Source: a virus
DNA length: 43,349 bases
Reading direction: 5' to 3' (one strand)
Virus record (IMG/VR): IMGVR_UViG_3300010373_000072
Span: 1 to 43,349 of that record
In this document: in pieces, positions 31,873 through 39,369 of the stretch
Layout: each line of letters begins with the position of its first letter
How positions within the stretch are numbered: the stretch's first letter is position 1
Notes under the pieces: model-generated
Seen by the model: the letters and a program-made list of their open reading frames with translations, nothing else
What the model was told of the DNA's origin: nothing
Database searches by the model: none
Translations under genes and position numbers: made by a program

Positions 31873-31921
31873 GCCCGGCGGCGGCGGGTGGTGCGGCAAT
31901 CGGTGCGTGCCGCCGCCGGGC
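31873..31921. terminator. Second strong hairpin (terminator or attenuator)
   Basis: GCCCGGCGGCGG (31873-31884) pairs perfectly over 12 bases with CCGCCGCCGGGC (31910-31921). Directly downstream of the excisionase gene on the leftward strand, so it probably limits read-through from the early operon. Confidence 0.65.
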
Positions 31922-31934
31922 GGTCTGGGGAGGA

Positions 31935-32126
31935 TCAGGGACGGTCGCGACCCTGGAACAGCTCCAGCGCGTCGTGCTCGTGGACGCGGTACGACCGGCC
32001 GACCCGGACGGCGGGAAGCTCACCGGAGTGGATCAGGCGGTAGATCGTCATGGGGGAGACGCGGGCCGCCTTCGCGACCTCGGCGACCGTCAGCAAGCGC
32101 ACGGTCAGCGGCGTGGAGTCATCCAT
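31935..32126 (-). CDS. xis: Excisionase (MerR-like HTH)
   Basis: 63 aa, ATG start. LLTVAEVAKAARVSPMTIYRLIHSGELPAVRVGRSYRVHEHDALELF is a full excisionase-family winged HTH, the right length for a phage Xis. It would bind attP/attL to bias the integrase toward excision. It lies about 6 kb away from the integrase and on the other strand, so it is under early lytic control. A second protein of the same type is at 37462-37722; which is the true Xis cannot be decided here. Confidence 0.8.
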   Translation of the reverse strand: MDDSTPLTVRLLTVAEVAKAARVSPMTIYRLIHSGELPAVRVGRSYRVHEHDALELFQGRDRP

Positions 32127-32127
32127 G

Positions 32128-32565
32128 TCAGCGGCCGCGGTGCGTCAGCGTGCGGCGGGCCGCCCGGTGGTGCGAGCGCTGCCGGACCAGGGCGTCCACG
32201 TCCGCGTCGTCGAGCTCGTACACGGACTCACGCGCGATCGCCTGGGCCCAGAAGGCAGCCGCGTCCGCGGCGGCGTCGTAGACGGGCCGTTCGGCCTCGG
32301 CGAACCACAGGCCGGCGTCCGGCTCCGGGGATTGGTCGCTGCGGCCGAGCCACTCGCCGGCCGCGGTGGCGCCGACGATGAGCGTGACGAAGAAGACGAT
32401 GAACCCGGCCGCCGCGACGCCCGCCAGGGCCCCGGCGGACCACTGCGGGCCGCCGGACATCGTCGAGTGGCCGAGCATGGCCAGGGCGACGCCGAGGGCG
32501 ACGACGAGCAGCAGCAGGGCGGCGAGGCCGTAGGCGTGGATCTGGGGACGGGTGGCGCGCTTCAT
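32128..32565 (-). CDS. Two-pass membrane protein
   Basis: 145 aa, ATG overlapping the upstream stop (ATGA). Membrane segments near AYGLAALLLLVVALGVALAML and GALAGVAAAGFIVFFVTLIVGATAA. The cytoplasmic tail is acidic with an Arg-rich end (HHRAARRTLTHRGR). Function unknown; it is in the early operon, so not a likely holin. Confidence 0.65.
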   Translation of the reverse strand: MKRATRPQIHAYGLAALLLLVVALGVALAMLGHSTMSGGPQWSAGALAGVAAAGFIVFFVTLIVGATAAGEWLGRSDQSPEPDAGLWFAEAERPVYDAAADAAAFWAQAIARESVYELDDADVDALVRQRSHHRAARRTLTHRGR

Positions 32566-32918
32566 GCTGTGCTCCGGGTGGTTGTGGTGGTCTGGGTGTC
32601 GGCGTCCTGCTGCGCGAGCGCCGCGGCGAGCGCGGCGGCGAAGGCGGCCTTGCGCCTGCGCTCGGCGCGCCACTCGCTCATGTACTTGGCCTGCGCCTCC
32701 AGGCACGCCTGGTCGGCGATCTCGCGGTTGCGGGTGTGGCGCCTGGCGGCCGCGAGCGTTCCGCACGGCGCCGGCTGGAACCGCTGGAGCGTTCCGGCCT
32801 GCCGCTGCGCCTCGTAGACGGTGTGTGCCTGCTTGCAGGCGTCGCAGGCGCCCTCGCGCTTGGCGAGGTGGCGCATGTAGGCGGCGTTCGTGCCGCACGG
32901 CTTCAGCGGGCGGGTCAT
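32562..32918 (-). CDS. Zinc-finger protein with tandem CGT repeats
   Basis: 118 aa, ATG overlapping the upstream stop (ATGA). Two related units: CGTNAAYMRHLAKREGACDAC at residues 8-28 and CGTLAAARRHTRNREIADQAC near 52-72. The first has all Cys/His residues for one zinc; the second has lost one Cys. An Ala-rich helix follows. The family is widespread in actinobacteria and phages; function unknown. Confidence 0.65.
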   Translation of the reverse strand: MTRPLKPCGTNAAYMRHLAKREGACDACKQAHTVYEAQRQAGTLQRFQPAPCGTLAAARRHTRNREIADQACLEAQAKYMSEWRAERRRKAAFAAALAAALAQQDADTQTTTTTRSTA

Positions 32919-33370
32919 GCCGCCCTCCGAACGGCCTCGGCGACCGCCCACGGGTACGCCGGTGTGCGCTCGTCGGCGAGGACCGGCGGCCGGTACTCCC
33001 CGAACGTGCCGTCGTCACACGGGATGAACCCGGCGTTGAGCAGGCCGGGTGCGGCGCCGAGACGGCCGGTGCGCAGGTCGTAGTCGTGCGCGACGTACCA
33101 GTTCACCGCCTGGTGGGTCTCGCGCAGCCATGTGAGCAGCTGCTGCTGCGTGGCCGGGTCGAGCGGGGTGGTGTCGTAGCGGTCGGTCCAGGCGGTCACG
33201 GTCCAGCGCGGCCGGTCGGCCTGGTCCCAGACCACGGCGATGCGCAGCAGGGCGGCGGGGTCGCGCAGGTTCTCGGCGAGGGTGCGGCCCGCCGGCCGGG
33301 CCGCCGCCCCCACGCGGGGGGCGGACGGCTTCGGGGCGAAGCGGGAGCCGTAGCCGTAGTAGACGGTCAC
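32915..33370 (-). CDS. Hypothetical protein
   Basis: 151 aa, GTG overlapping the upstream stop. Starts MTVYYGYGSRFAP, then VWDQADRPRWTVTAWTDRYD, LLTWLRETHQAVNWYVAHDYD and a Pro-rich end. Mixed alpha/beta. No family recognised. Confidence 0.6.
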   Translation of the reverse strand: MTVYYGYGSRFAPKPSAPRVGAAARPAGRTLAENLRDPAALLRIAVVWDQADRPRWTVTAWTDRYDTTPLDPATQQQLLTWLRETHQAVNWYVAHDYDLRTGRLGAAPGLLNAGFIPCDDGTFGEYRPPVLADERTPAYPWAVAEAVRRAA

Positions 33371-33726
33371 GACGCACGCTCGCGCTCGGCCCGGGCCGCG
33401 CCTTCCAGCGCCGCGATGACGTCCTCGGCGGTCCGGTTGTCGGCGTCGTTCCACCTGCCGATCGCGAGAACCAATGCGTCGCCATCTCGATCCTCGTCGG
33501 AACCGACTCGCAGGCCGAGGTGCTTGACCAGGCTGGCCATCGCCCGCCGCGTGTCGTCGTGCTCCCAGTCGTAGGCGTAGCGACCGCACGTGACGTTCAT
33601 GCCGCCGACCGCGCAGACTCGGCTTGTCCCGGAGGCGTGGAAGAATCCCTGATGCCAGCCGTCGTGCCGGATGGTGTCGGCAGCCCCGTCCAGGACGTCG
33701 GGGGTGGTGAGTTCGAGCTCGTTCAC
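33367..33726 (-). CDS. DUF6197-like protein
   Basis: 119 aa, GTG overlapping the Sak4-like stop. The pattern AADTIRHDGWHQGFFH...RVCAVGGM, DTRRAMASLVKHL, and GRWNDADNRTAEDVIAALEGAARAE is that of DUF6197 (family name from memory), a small domain of unknown role found in many actinobacteria and their phages. Confidence 0.7.
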   Translation of the reverse strand: MNELELTTPDVLDGAADTIRHDGWHQGFFHASGTSRVCAVGGMNVTCGRYAYDWEHDDTRRAMASLVKHLGLRVGSDEDRDGDALVLAIGRWNDADNRTAEDVIAALEGAARAERERAS

Positions 33727-35525
33727 CCCGCCACCCCCGCGGGCTCGCCCTGGACGTGCTTGGCCAGCCGCTCGCGCAGGCCCTGCGCGGCCTTGGCGCT
33801 GATCTCGCCACGCTGCTGCTCGGCGTCGATCGCCTGCTGCGTCTCCACGAACGTCGTCTCGGAGCGGACGTCCTGGATCATCTGGTCGAGCGCGTCGAGG
33901 ATGTTGAACCCTTCCTCGGCCGGGGCCACGTTCACGGCGGCCGGCGGGACCTCGCCGGTGTTCAGCGCCCGCAGCACCGCCTCGCACTGCGACCGCGTGA
34001 TCCGCGCCATCGTCTCGATGTCGTGGCCCAGCACCCGCGTGATGAACGCGTGCTTGTCGTCGTCGCCGATGCCCTTCTCGCGGAACAGCGCGTGCATCGC
34101 GCGCTGCTTCCCGTTCGACGCCACCGGGTCGGCCGGGGTCGGGCCGGTGGCGGGCTGCTGCGCACCGAGGTCCGGCTCGGCCGTCAGCGTCTCGACGATC
34201 GTGCGCGCCTCGGCCTGCGTCAGCTGCGACGGATGCGTGATCGGGCGCCGCGTCAGCGTCGACAGGATGTCGTTCCATGCCTTCTGGTTCTGGTTCCGCT
34301 TGGTGTGCAGCAGCTTTCCGACCTCGCGGACCTGGTACGGGGTGACGAGCGGCACGAGCGGCGACGGCGCGGGCGTGGCCCGCTCGCCGGCCGGGGCCGT
34401 CTCCGCCGTGCGCTCGGCCTTCCGGGCGTCCTGCGCGTCGAGCTTCTCCTGCTGCTCGACCTCGGAACGCAGCGCCGACAGCGCGCGCTCGACGTTCGGC
34501 CGCGACAGACGCTCGTCCAGGTTCACGTCCGGGCCGAGGATCTGCGCCAGCGCAGTACGCTGCGCCTCGATGCTGGTCGCGCCGCGCACCTGCACCAGGG
34601 CGGCGGCCAGCTGGCCGAGCTGCGTGTCGGTCGCCAGCGCGGGGCCCGCGGTCGTCCACTCGTCCTCGGAGCGGCCGCGCTCACGCTGCGCCTGGCGCTC
34701 CGGCTCGGCCGCCGCCTGCTCGTCGACGACCGCACGCGGGGCGGTGTACGACCGCGGCGCGGTCGCGCCCTCGGCGTCCAGGCCCATCCTCCGCAGCAGG
34801 CCGTCGACCGTGAACTGCGGCAGCGGCAGCTCGCTGCCGGGCGGCACCTGGACCACCGTCGAGCGGACGCCGGTCAGGAACGCCGACTGCGGCGCGTAGA
34901 TCTTCACGATCGCGTCGCACTCGTACGCGAGGTTCTTCTCCGCGCGGATCTTCCACTCGCGCCGGTCGGTCGGCTTACCGTTCTCGACGGTCGCGACCAG
35001 CTCCAGGCGGGCCAGCAGCAGCACCGGGCCGTCGTAGACGCGCAGCACGTCCAGGAACCGGCGCCACTTCTTCTTCGCTTCGTTCCACAGGTCCATCGTG
35101 ATCTGCACGTCCTCGGCCGGAGCCGGGCGCTTGGCCTGCGCGGCCTTGGCGGCCGCGCGGGCGTTGGCCTTGGCCTGGGCCTCGTCGGAGAGCAGGTCCC
35201 ACAGCTCGGTGATCGAGTCGACCGCGAAGCAGTGCGGCTTGCCGTTCGGGCGCGGCTCGGCGACGGCGGCCTGGGTCTGCTCCAGGATCGAGGTGAACGT
35301 GCCGTCGTGCTCGACGATCTCGTACCGGGCGCCCGGGATGGCGCCGTACTGGTCGGCCGCGCCCTCGCCGAGCTCGAGGTAGAAGGTGCGGTCGATCAGG
35401 TCGCTGCTGCTGAACAGGGCGACGCCGTAGGACTTGCCGGTCTTCTCGGCGCCGGCGATGCAGAACATCGGCCACGGGGGCTTGCCGGTCGGGCGCCGGG
35501 TGCGCAGCTTCGGGGCGTTGCTCAC
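33723..35525 (-). CDS. Sak4-like RecA-type ATPase with three tandem helical modules
   Basis: 600 aa, GTG overlapping the upstream stop. Walker A GAEKTGKS (25-32), Walker B CFAVDS (99-104) and a RecA-like core to about 245 match the Sak4/AAA_24 phage recombinases, which promote ssDNA annealing with an SSB. The C-terminal 300 residues carry three related modules: 300-352, 396-448 and 471-523, each with a short helix, L/F positions, and a final hydrophobic LTR/LTQ...ALRAL-type helix, as seen at the C-termini of other phage annealing proteins. A helical tail follows. Likely recombination and replication restart. Confidence 0.75.
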   Translation of the reverse strand: MSNAPKLRTRRPTGKPPWPMFCIAGAEKTGKSYGVALFSSSDLIDRTFYLELGEGAADQYGAIPGARYEIVEHDGTFTSILEQTQAAVAEPRPNGKPHCFAVDSITELWDLLSDEAQAKANARAAAKAAQAKRPAPAEDVQITMDLWNEAKKKWRRFLDVLRVYDGPVLLLARLELVATVENGKPTDRREWKIRAEKNLAYECDAIVKIYAPQSAFLTGVRSTVVQVPPGSELPLPQFTVDGLLRRMGLDAEGATAPRSYTAPRAVVDEQAAAEPERQAQRERGRSEDEWTTAGPALATDTQLGQLAAALVQVRGATSIEAQRTALAQILGPDVNLDERLSRPNVERALSALRSEVEQQEKLDAQDARKAERTAETAPAGERATPAPSPLVPLVTPYQVREVGKLLHTKRNQNQKAWNDILSTLTRRPITHPSQLTQAEARTIVETLTAEPDLGAQQPATGPTPADPVASNGKQRAMHALFREKGIGDDDKHAFITRVLGHDIETMARITRSQCEAVLRALNTGEVPPAAVNVAPAEEGFNILDALDQMIQDVRSETTFVETQQAIDAEQQRGEISAKAAQGLRERLAKHVQGEPAGVAG

Positions 35526-35695
35526 TGGCCGCCCTCCTTCTTCTCGAGCTTGCTGGCGGCCTTGTTGTGCCGGGCCGAGCGGATCCAGTAGGCGTTCGCG
35601 GCCTGGGGGTGGCCGTTCAGCCACGCGGCGTCCCCGGCCTCCTTCTCCAGCGCGGCGGCGGAGCGCAGCTCGGCCGGGGTGGCGACGCGCTTCAC
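35522..35695 (-). CDS. Very small hypothetical protein
   Basis: 57 aa, GTG start and stop both overlapping neighbours (GTGA junctions). KRVATPAELRSAAALEKEAG, AYWIRSARHNKAASKLEKKEG: one or two charged helices. Good codon use supports it. Directly before the Sak4-like gene. Confidence 0.6.
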   Translation of the reverse strand: MKRVATPAELRSAAALEKEAGDAAWLNGHPQAANAYWIRSARHNKAASKLEKKEGGQ

Positions 35696-35991
35696 GAGTA
35701 CCGCTCCTTGTCGTAGAGCGACACCGTGTAGCCGGGCATCAGGGTCACGTCGGTCCAGCCGTCGTGCCGGTCGACCGAGCAGACACCGGGCCGCGGGTGC
35801 TCCAGCGCGTACGCCAGCTCGTCGTCCTCGGCCGGGTCGGACTGGGCCAGCGGCACACGGAACCCGGCGATCAGGCCGGTCCGGTGGTGCAGCCGCAGAC
35901 CGCGGGCGACCTCGGCGCGCAGCCGGTTGACGAGCGCTCCGTCACGCAGACGGCGGACGTGCGTGTCGGGGACGACGAGGATGATGCTCAC
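35692..35991 (-). CDS. Hypothetical protein
   Basis: 99 aa, GTG overlapping the upstream stop (GTGA). Starts MSIILVVPDTHVRRLRDG, then LVNRLRAEVARGLRLHHRTGL and an acidic end with GYTVSLYDKERYS. Compact alpha/beta by inspection. No family recognised. Confidence 0.6.
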   Translation of the reverse strand: MSIILVVPDTHVRRLRDGALVNRLRAEVARGLRLHHRTGLIAGFRVPLAQSDPAEDDELAYALEHPRPGVCSVDRHDGWTDVTLMPGYTVSLYDKERYS

Positions 35992-36707
35992 CGCGCACCG
36001 TCCTCGACGCACAGGGCCACGTCGGCGTGCACGAACAGCGGACCGCCGATGACCGACCGGCTGCGGATGCCGACGGCCGTGAGGTCGCCGCCGCAGTCGG
36101 CGCAGGCGTCGCCGGCGAGCTGCGCGTCACTGCACCCGTCGAAGAGCGAGGCGACGTACGCCGCGGCGTCCATCACAGGCGGCTCGTCGGTGGGCTCCGG
36201 GTCCTTCGCGGCCTGCTGCTCGGCGGCGTCCATCTGCGCGACGAACGCGGCGTGGTGCATCAGCGACGACGCGGGCAACGCAAGCGGGGTGTTGTTGCGG
36301 CCGGTCTCGATGGCCAGCCAGCCGCTGTCACAGGTGACGGCGACCGTGGCGCGGACGCCGAAGTACTCGTGCCCGGGGTCGGAGACGTTCACCACATCGC
36401 CGACCTCGAACCCGCGGGCCTCGGTGGCGCAGTGGTCCACGCACTGGCGGCACTTGCCCTCGCCGTTCAGCGTCCGCTGGTGCTTGACGCACCAGTCCGC
36501 ACTCGCGACGTCGAGCCACCCGCAGTGGTCGACGCGGCCCATGCCGCCCTCGAAGTCGTTCATCGCGGTCGCGGCGGCCAGCGCGAGAGTCGCGTGGATC
36601 TGGGCCTGCGCCAGGTACAGGCGCTCCCAGTCCCCACCGCGCTCCGCCTGGCGCGCCCAGTCGAGCAGCTGCTCGGCCTCGCGGTAGTGCTCGGGCCCCG
36701 TGGCCAT
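35988..36707 (-). CDS. Cys-rich hypothetical protein of actinophage type
   Basis: 239 aa, ATG overlapping the upstream stop (TGATG). N-terminal helical pair (HYREAEQLLDWARQAERGG, LAQAQIHATLALAAATAM), typical of a phage family seen in Streptomyces phages. A Cys cluster (CGWLD, CVKHQ, CRQCVDHC) follows, then a beta region (FEVGDVVNVSDPGHEYFGVRATVAV) and C-terminal CADCGGD. Likely zinc-binding. Unknown role. Confidence 0.6.
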   Translation of the reverse strand: MATGPEHYREAEQLLDWARQAERGGDWERLYLAQAQIHATLALAAATAMNDFEGGMGRVDHCGWLDVASADWCVKHQRTLNGEGKCRQCVDHCATEARGFEVGDVVNVSDPGHEYFGVRATVAVTCDSGWLAIETGRNNTPLALPASSLMHHAAFVAQMDAAEQQAAKDPEPTDEPPVMDAAAYVASLFDGCSDAQLAGDACADCGGDLTAVGIRSRSVIGGPLFVHADVALCVEDGAR

Positions 36708-37366
36708 CACGCCACCTCGCCGAGCTCGCGGCCGACGGCCACGCCGATCGGACGGTGGTCGTAGGCGGTGACCGGCCGGCCTTCGTACGGCGCCAGCAGT
36801 ATGCGCAGCGCGTGCGCGCCGCCCGGCCGGACCGCGAGGTCCGAGACCGCGCAGGCGAACTCGACCAGCGCGAGCGTCAGCTCCTCGGCGGCCGCGTCGA
36901 CCACGGTGGCGAGCTCGAGCACGGCGCCCAGCACGATCCCGGTGGCGGTCACGTGCATGTCCCGGACGGCGGTGCGCGGGTCCGGCACGTCCTCGGCCGC
37001 GGCCGGGTCGGTGTCGACGGCGACCGGGTCGACCAGCGGCACCGTGCGCAGCCACGACTTCGGCAGCCGGTCGTGTCCGGGGGCCGCGTGGCGGGGGCTG
37101 GCCGTCAGCAGGTGCGGGTTCTCCGGCTGCAGGTCGTCGAAGCGGATCTCGCGGTCGTCGCGGTCGGTCAGGTGCGACGCGACCTCGCGGTGCGGGACCG
37201 GGACGCCCATGGCGATCGCCTCCTGGTGGGGCGCGTCCTGCGGGGTGCAGACGGACGCGGGGCCGCGGCGGGTGGCCGCGACGAGCAGCGCGCCCTGGTC
37301 GCGGGCCGGGCTCTTCGTGTGGACGGTGGGCCGGAAGCGCTGGCGTCCGGCGGTACGATTGGTCAC
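36707..37366 (-). CDS. Hypothetical early protein
   Basis: 219 aa. GTG 37366 is preferred because the first 50 codons have excellent GC at third positions. The ATG at 37210 with a perfect AGGAGG site 8 nt upstream could be a second start. The C-terminal 100 residues are helical (ELATVVDAAAEELTLALVEFACAVS). No family recognised. Confidence 0.6.
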   Translation of the reverse strand: MTNRTAGRQRFRPTVHTKSPARDQGALLVAATRRGPASVCTPQDAPHQEAIAMGVPVPHREVASHLTDRDDREIRFDDLQPENPHLLTASPRHAAPGHDRLPKSWLRTVPLVDPVAVDTDPAAAEDVPDPRTAVRDMHVTATGIVLGAVLELATVVDAAAEELTLALVEFACAVSDLAVRPGGAHALRILLAPYEGRPVTAYDHRPIGVAVGRELGEVA

Positions 37367-37435
37367 AGCTGGTCAACCTCTCTCTGTGAACTCAGGGGGT
37401 TGTCTGGCGTGGGCCCTGAGGGGCCCGGGCCCGAT

Positions 37436-37453
37436 GTCCGCGTGCAGGCGGAC
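37436..37453. terminator. Small hairpin downstream of early regulators
   Basis: GTCCGC (37436-37441) pairs with GCGGAC (37448-37453) around GTGCAG, just after the gene ending at 37462. GGGCCC blocks at 37411-37432 follow on the leftward strand. A weak terminator or attenuator in the 95-nt gap. Confidence 0.45.
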
Positions 37454-37461
37454 GGAGGGCC

Positions 37462-37722
37462 CTACTTGCTGGTGACGTACTTCGGGTTGCGCGTGGGCCT
37501 CGGCGTCTCGGCCTCGGCCCGGCCGCTCTCGTTGGTGGCGACGAACTCGTCGACCCACTCCTGCCGGAAGCGGTACGCCAGGCCCGGGCGGCTACTCTTC
37601 AGGCGCCCCTTGCGCGCCCACACGATCACCGTCTCCGAGTTGCAGCCCAGCTGCGCGGCGACGTCGTACTTGGTCAGCAGCGCCGGGCTTTGCTTGGGCG
37701 GCGCCGTCGTGGCGGATGCCAT
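37462..37722 (-). CDS. MerR/Xis-type DNA-binding protein
   Basis: 86 aa. ATG 37722 is directly after the preceding stop. LLTKYDVAAQLGCNSETVIVWARKGRLKSSRPGLAYRFRQEWVDEFV is an excisionase-like winged HTH. Second gene of the leftward early operon. Could be an early regulator or an excisionase; the gene at 31935 is the other candidate. Confidence 0.75.
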   Translation of the reverse strand: MASATTAPPKQSPALLTKYDVAAQLGCNSETVIVWARKGRLKSSRPGLAYRFRQEWVDEFVATNESGRAEAETPRPTRNPKYVTSK

Positions 37723-37723
37723 G

Positions 37724-38008
37724 TCACTCCTCGTTCTCTGCGGGCTGGTCCGCACTGACGATTTCGAAGACCTGCCGGGGGTCCGCCTCGGGCGCCGCGT
37801 GCAGGAATCCCGCGACGAACGCGAGCCCTGGGGGCGTCCTGCCGTTGCGGATGCGCCGGACCTGCCGCTCGGACAGGTAGACGGCGGCGGCGATCTCGGC
37901 GTTAGTGGTCCAGCCGTTGCCTCGGACGATCTTTTCGAAGGGCTCGCTGACCAGCCGGAACATGAAGCCGCCGATGGCGGGTTCGGTGGTGCTCGGCTCG
38001 CTCTTCAT
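37724..38008 (-). CDS. HTH regulator, Cro-like (first leftward gene)
   Basis: 94 aa. ATG 38008 follows a -10 box by 7 nt, so the mRNA would be leaderless. Helix-turn-helix in TTNAEIAAAVYLSERQVRRIRNGRTPPGLAF. Divergent from the repressor gene at 38253 and first in the lytic chain, which fits a Cro-like or anti-repressor role. An upstream extension of the frame exists, but its codons and lack of start signals argue against it. Confidence 0.7.
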   Translation of the reverse strand: MKSEPSTTEPAIGGFMFRLVSEPFEKIVRGNGWTTNAEIAAAVYLSERQVRRIRNGRTPPGLAFVAGFLHAAPEADPRQVFEIVSADQPAENEE

Positions 38009-38015
38009 GGAAGGA

Positions 38016-38044
38016 ACACTACGCGCTCCACACTCACCATGCAA
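38016..38044 (-). promoter_or_regulatory. Leftward early promoter, leaderless
   Basis: -35 TTGCAT (38044-38039), 17-nt spacer, -10 TAGTGT (38021-38016), then 7 nt to ATG 38008. The 9-base element CTCCACACT lies in the spacer at 38026-38034, with its inverted copy at 38078-38086. Confidence 0.65.
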
Positions 38045-38086
38045 CGAAAAACTGTGAACTCCTTCGAAGGGGAGTGAAGTGTGGAG
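38026..38086. promoter_or_regulatory. Inverted-repeat operator pair for leftward promoter
   Basis: CTCCACACT (38026-38034) and AGTGTGGAG (38078-38086). GGAGTGAA also repeats at 38071 and 38083. One arm overlaps the leftward promoter spacer. Likely binding sites of one of the two divergent HTH proteins. Confidence 0.55.
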
Positions 38087-38146
38087 TGAATCGTTCAACG
38101 CAACGAGTCCGCGGCCCGCGGTTCGTCCTGCACGTATCGCAGCGGG

Positions 38147-38166
38147 TCCGGACATGCATGTCCGGA
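38147..38166. promoter_or_regulatory. Operator O1, 20-bp perfect palindrome
   Basis: TCCGGACATGCATGTCCGGA, a perfect palindrome. Its 12-base core GACATGCATGTC occurs again at 38227-38238. Lies between the two divergent promoters. Confidence 0.75.
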
Positions 38167-38219
38167 ACGCTCGCGGCCTCGGCCGGTTAACAGCAGGTCA
38201 AACCGTGGGACGTTGATTG

Positions 38220-38246
38220 TTGTGCGGACATGCATGTCTGTAGACT
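38220..38246 (+). promoter_or_regulatory. Repressor promoter with operator O2, leaderless
   Basis: -10 TAGACT (38241-38246) stands 6 nt before the GTG at 38253, so the transcript is probably leaderless. A weak -35 TTGTGC at 38220-38225 is possible. The O2 core GACATGCATGTC (38227-38238) fills the spacer, as expected for autorepression. Confidence 0.6.
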
Positions 38247-38252
38247 CGCCTT

Positions 38253-38684
38253 GTGACTCCCAAGCGCGAGAGCTTCGCGGCCTTCCTCCGTGCCGCCATG
38301 GAAAACGCGGGGCTCCCCACGGCTCAGGATCTTTCCGATGCAACGAACGGCGTGGTGAAGCGCAACACGATCTATCGATGGCTACGGGCCGAGTACCAGG
38401 GTGGCGAGGGGGAGCTCAGCAACCGGCTCCTGCGCGCCACCGCTGACGCGCTCGGCGTCCCGGTCCTGCACATGTACGTTGCGGCGGGCCAGCTGTCTGC
38501 GTCCGAAGCCGGCCTGGTAGAGGACCCGACGCCCCCGCCGCCGCCGCGGAGCACCGAGGAGGCGATCGCTGCGGATCCGAGGCTCACCCGTCAGGGCAAG
38601 GAAACCCTCCTGTACCTCGCCGAGCGCTTCGCACGGGAACGGGAGGAGGAGGCGGAAAATTCACGCGGCCGAAGCGGTACGTGA
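38253..38684 (+). CDS. Immunity repressor-like HTH protein
   Basis: 143 aa, GTG start. N-terminal HTH of XRE/Cro type (FAAFLRAAMENAGLPTAQDLSDATN, VKRNTIYRWLRAEYQGG, LLRATADALGVPVLHMY) and a Pro-rich linker to a C-terminal helix (TRQGKETLLYLAERFAREREEE) that may dimerise. No LexA-type protease region is present, so induction would not use self-cleavage. It is the only gene with its own operator at the start of the rightward unit, upstream of the integrase. Likely keeps lysogeny by binding O1/O2. Confidence 0.75.
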   Translation: MTPKRESFAAFLRAAMENAGLPTAQDLSDATNGVVKRNTIYRWLRAEYQGGEGELSNRLLRATADALGVPVLHMYVAAGQLSASEAGLVEDPTPPPPPRSTEEAIAADPRLTRQGKETLLYLAERFAREREEEAENSRGRSGT

Positions 38685-38941
38685 CCCAGAGCGCATGATC
38701 GACTCCGGTCGCGACCATGAACGTTCAAGCCAGCGTCGCTCAGATGTGCAATTCAGGCCGCTGATATACGGTGGAGTGCATAACCTTCCATGCCTCAAGC
38801 CGTTGAACCGAAGGCCGGATATGGACGCTTTATGCGTCTAGCGGTACACCATCTGACCAGCCTCTTTACTCTTGACATACCTTCATCTGCGGCGTTGAGT
38901 AATTGGCCTGACTTCACAGATCTCCAACTGGAGGCAGGCAC
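38685..38941 (+). promoter_or_regulatory. AT-richer non-coding region with promoter
   Basis: 257 bases without a gene, visibly lower in GC than the rest. TTGACA at 38872-38877, 17-nt spacer, then TTGAGT at 38895-38900, a plausible promoter for the membrane protein and integrase genes. GGAGG lies 5 nt before ATG 38942. Confidence 0.55.
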
Positions 38942-39304
38942 ATGTCAATACCGTCCCGCATAACCCCAAGGCCCCCTGAACGCCCGAAACGGGCGCCGTG
39001 GCGCATCGCCATCGTCCTGTGGACGATCGCCGCGGCACAGCTCATCGTCGAGTTCCGCCTCGGGCCCGAAAGCCCGGCCGCCGAGCGACTCCTCGACACC
39101 GTGACATTCCTCCTCGTCGGCGCCGGACTGTGCTCCGTCACCACCACCCTCGTCCAGCGCCGCACCGTCGACCCGTACCGCGACTTCCTGGCCAGCCTCG
39201 ACCAGCTCCACGCCGCCGGCTACCGCCAGGGCTACGACCGGGGCTACCGCGACGGCCACGACCCCGACCCCGGCAACGACGGGGGCGGGGGCGCCCTTCG
39301 GTAG
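38942..39304 (+). CDS. Small membrane protein between repressor and integrase
   Basis: 120 aa, ATG with GGAGG upstream. Two membrane segments (WRIAIVLWTIAAAQLIVEF and LDTVTFLLVGAGLCSVTTTLV), then a charged tail with repeated Tyr-Gly-Arg-Asp (GYRQGYDRGYRDGHD) and a Gly end. Expressed with the lysogeny genes, so a superinfection-exclusion or prophage-phenotype role is possible but unproven. Confidence 0.65.
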   Translation: MSIPSRITPRPPERPKRAPWRIAIVLWTIAAAQLIVEFRLGPESPAAERLLDTVTFLLVGAGLCSVTTTLVQRRTVDPYRDFLASLDQLHAAGYRQGYDRGYRDGHDPDPGNDGGGGALR

Positions 39305-39369
39305 CCCCGCAGACGACGCGCCTCTTCCCCGGCGCGTCTTTCCACCACCACCGACACCGAGGGGGGCGC

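Noticed and set aside
20159-37366. Phage DNA polymerase, helicase or primase
   Set aside because: No polymerase, DnaB-type helicase or primase motifs were seen in any real gene of this region; only initiator, loader-like and Sak4-like proteins.
38009-38155. Upstream extension of the leftward HTH gene
   Set aside because: It would cover the operators and promoters and reads as non-coding; ATG 38008 fits the promoter.
38998-39369. Upstream extension of the integrase frame
   Set aside because: This part overlaps the membrane protein gene in another frame and reads as Arg/Pro-rich nonsense; the ATG at 39370 starts a normal integrase N-terminus.
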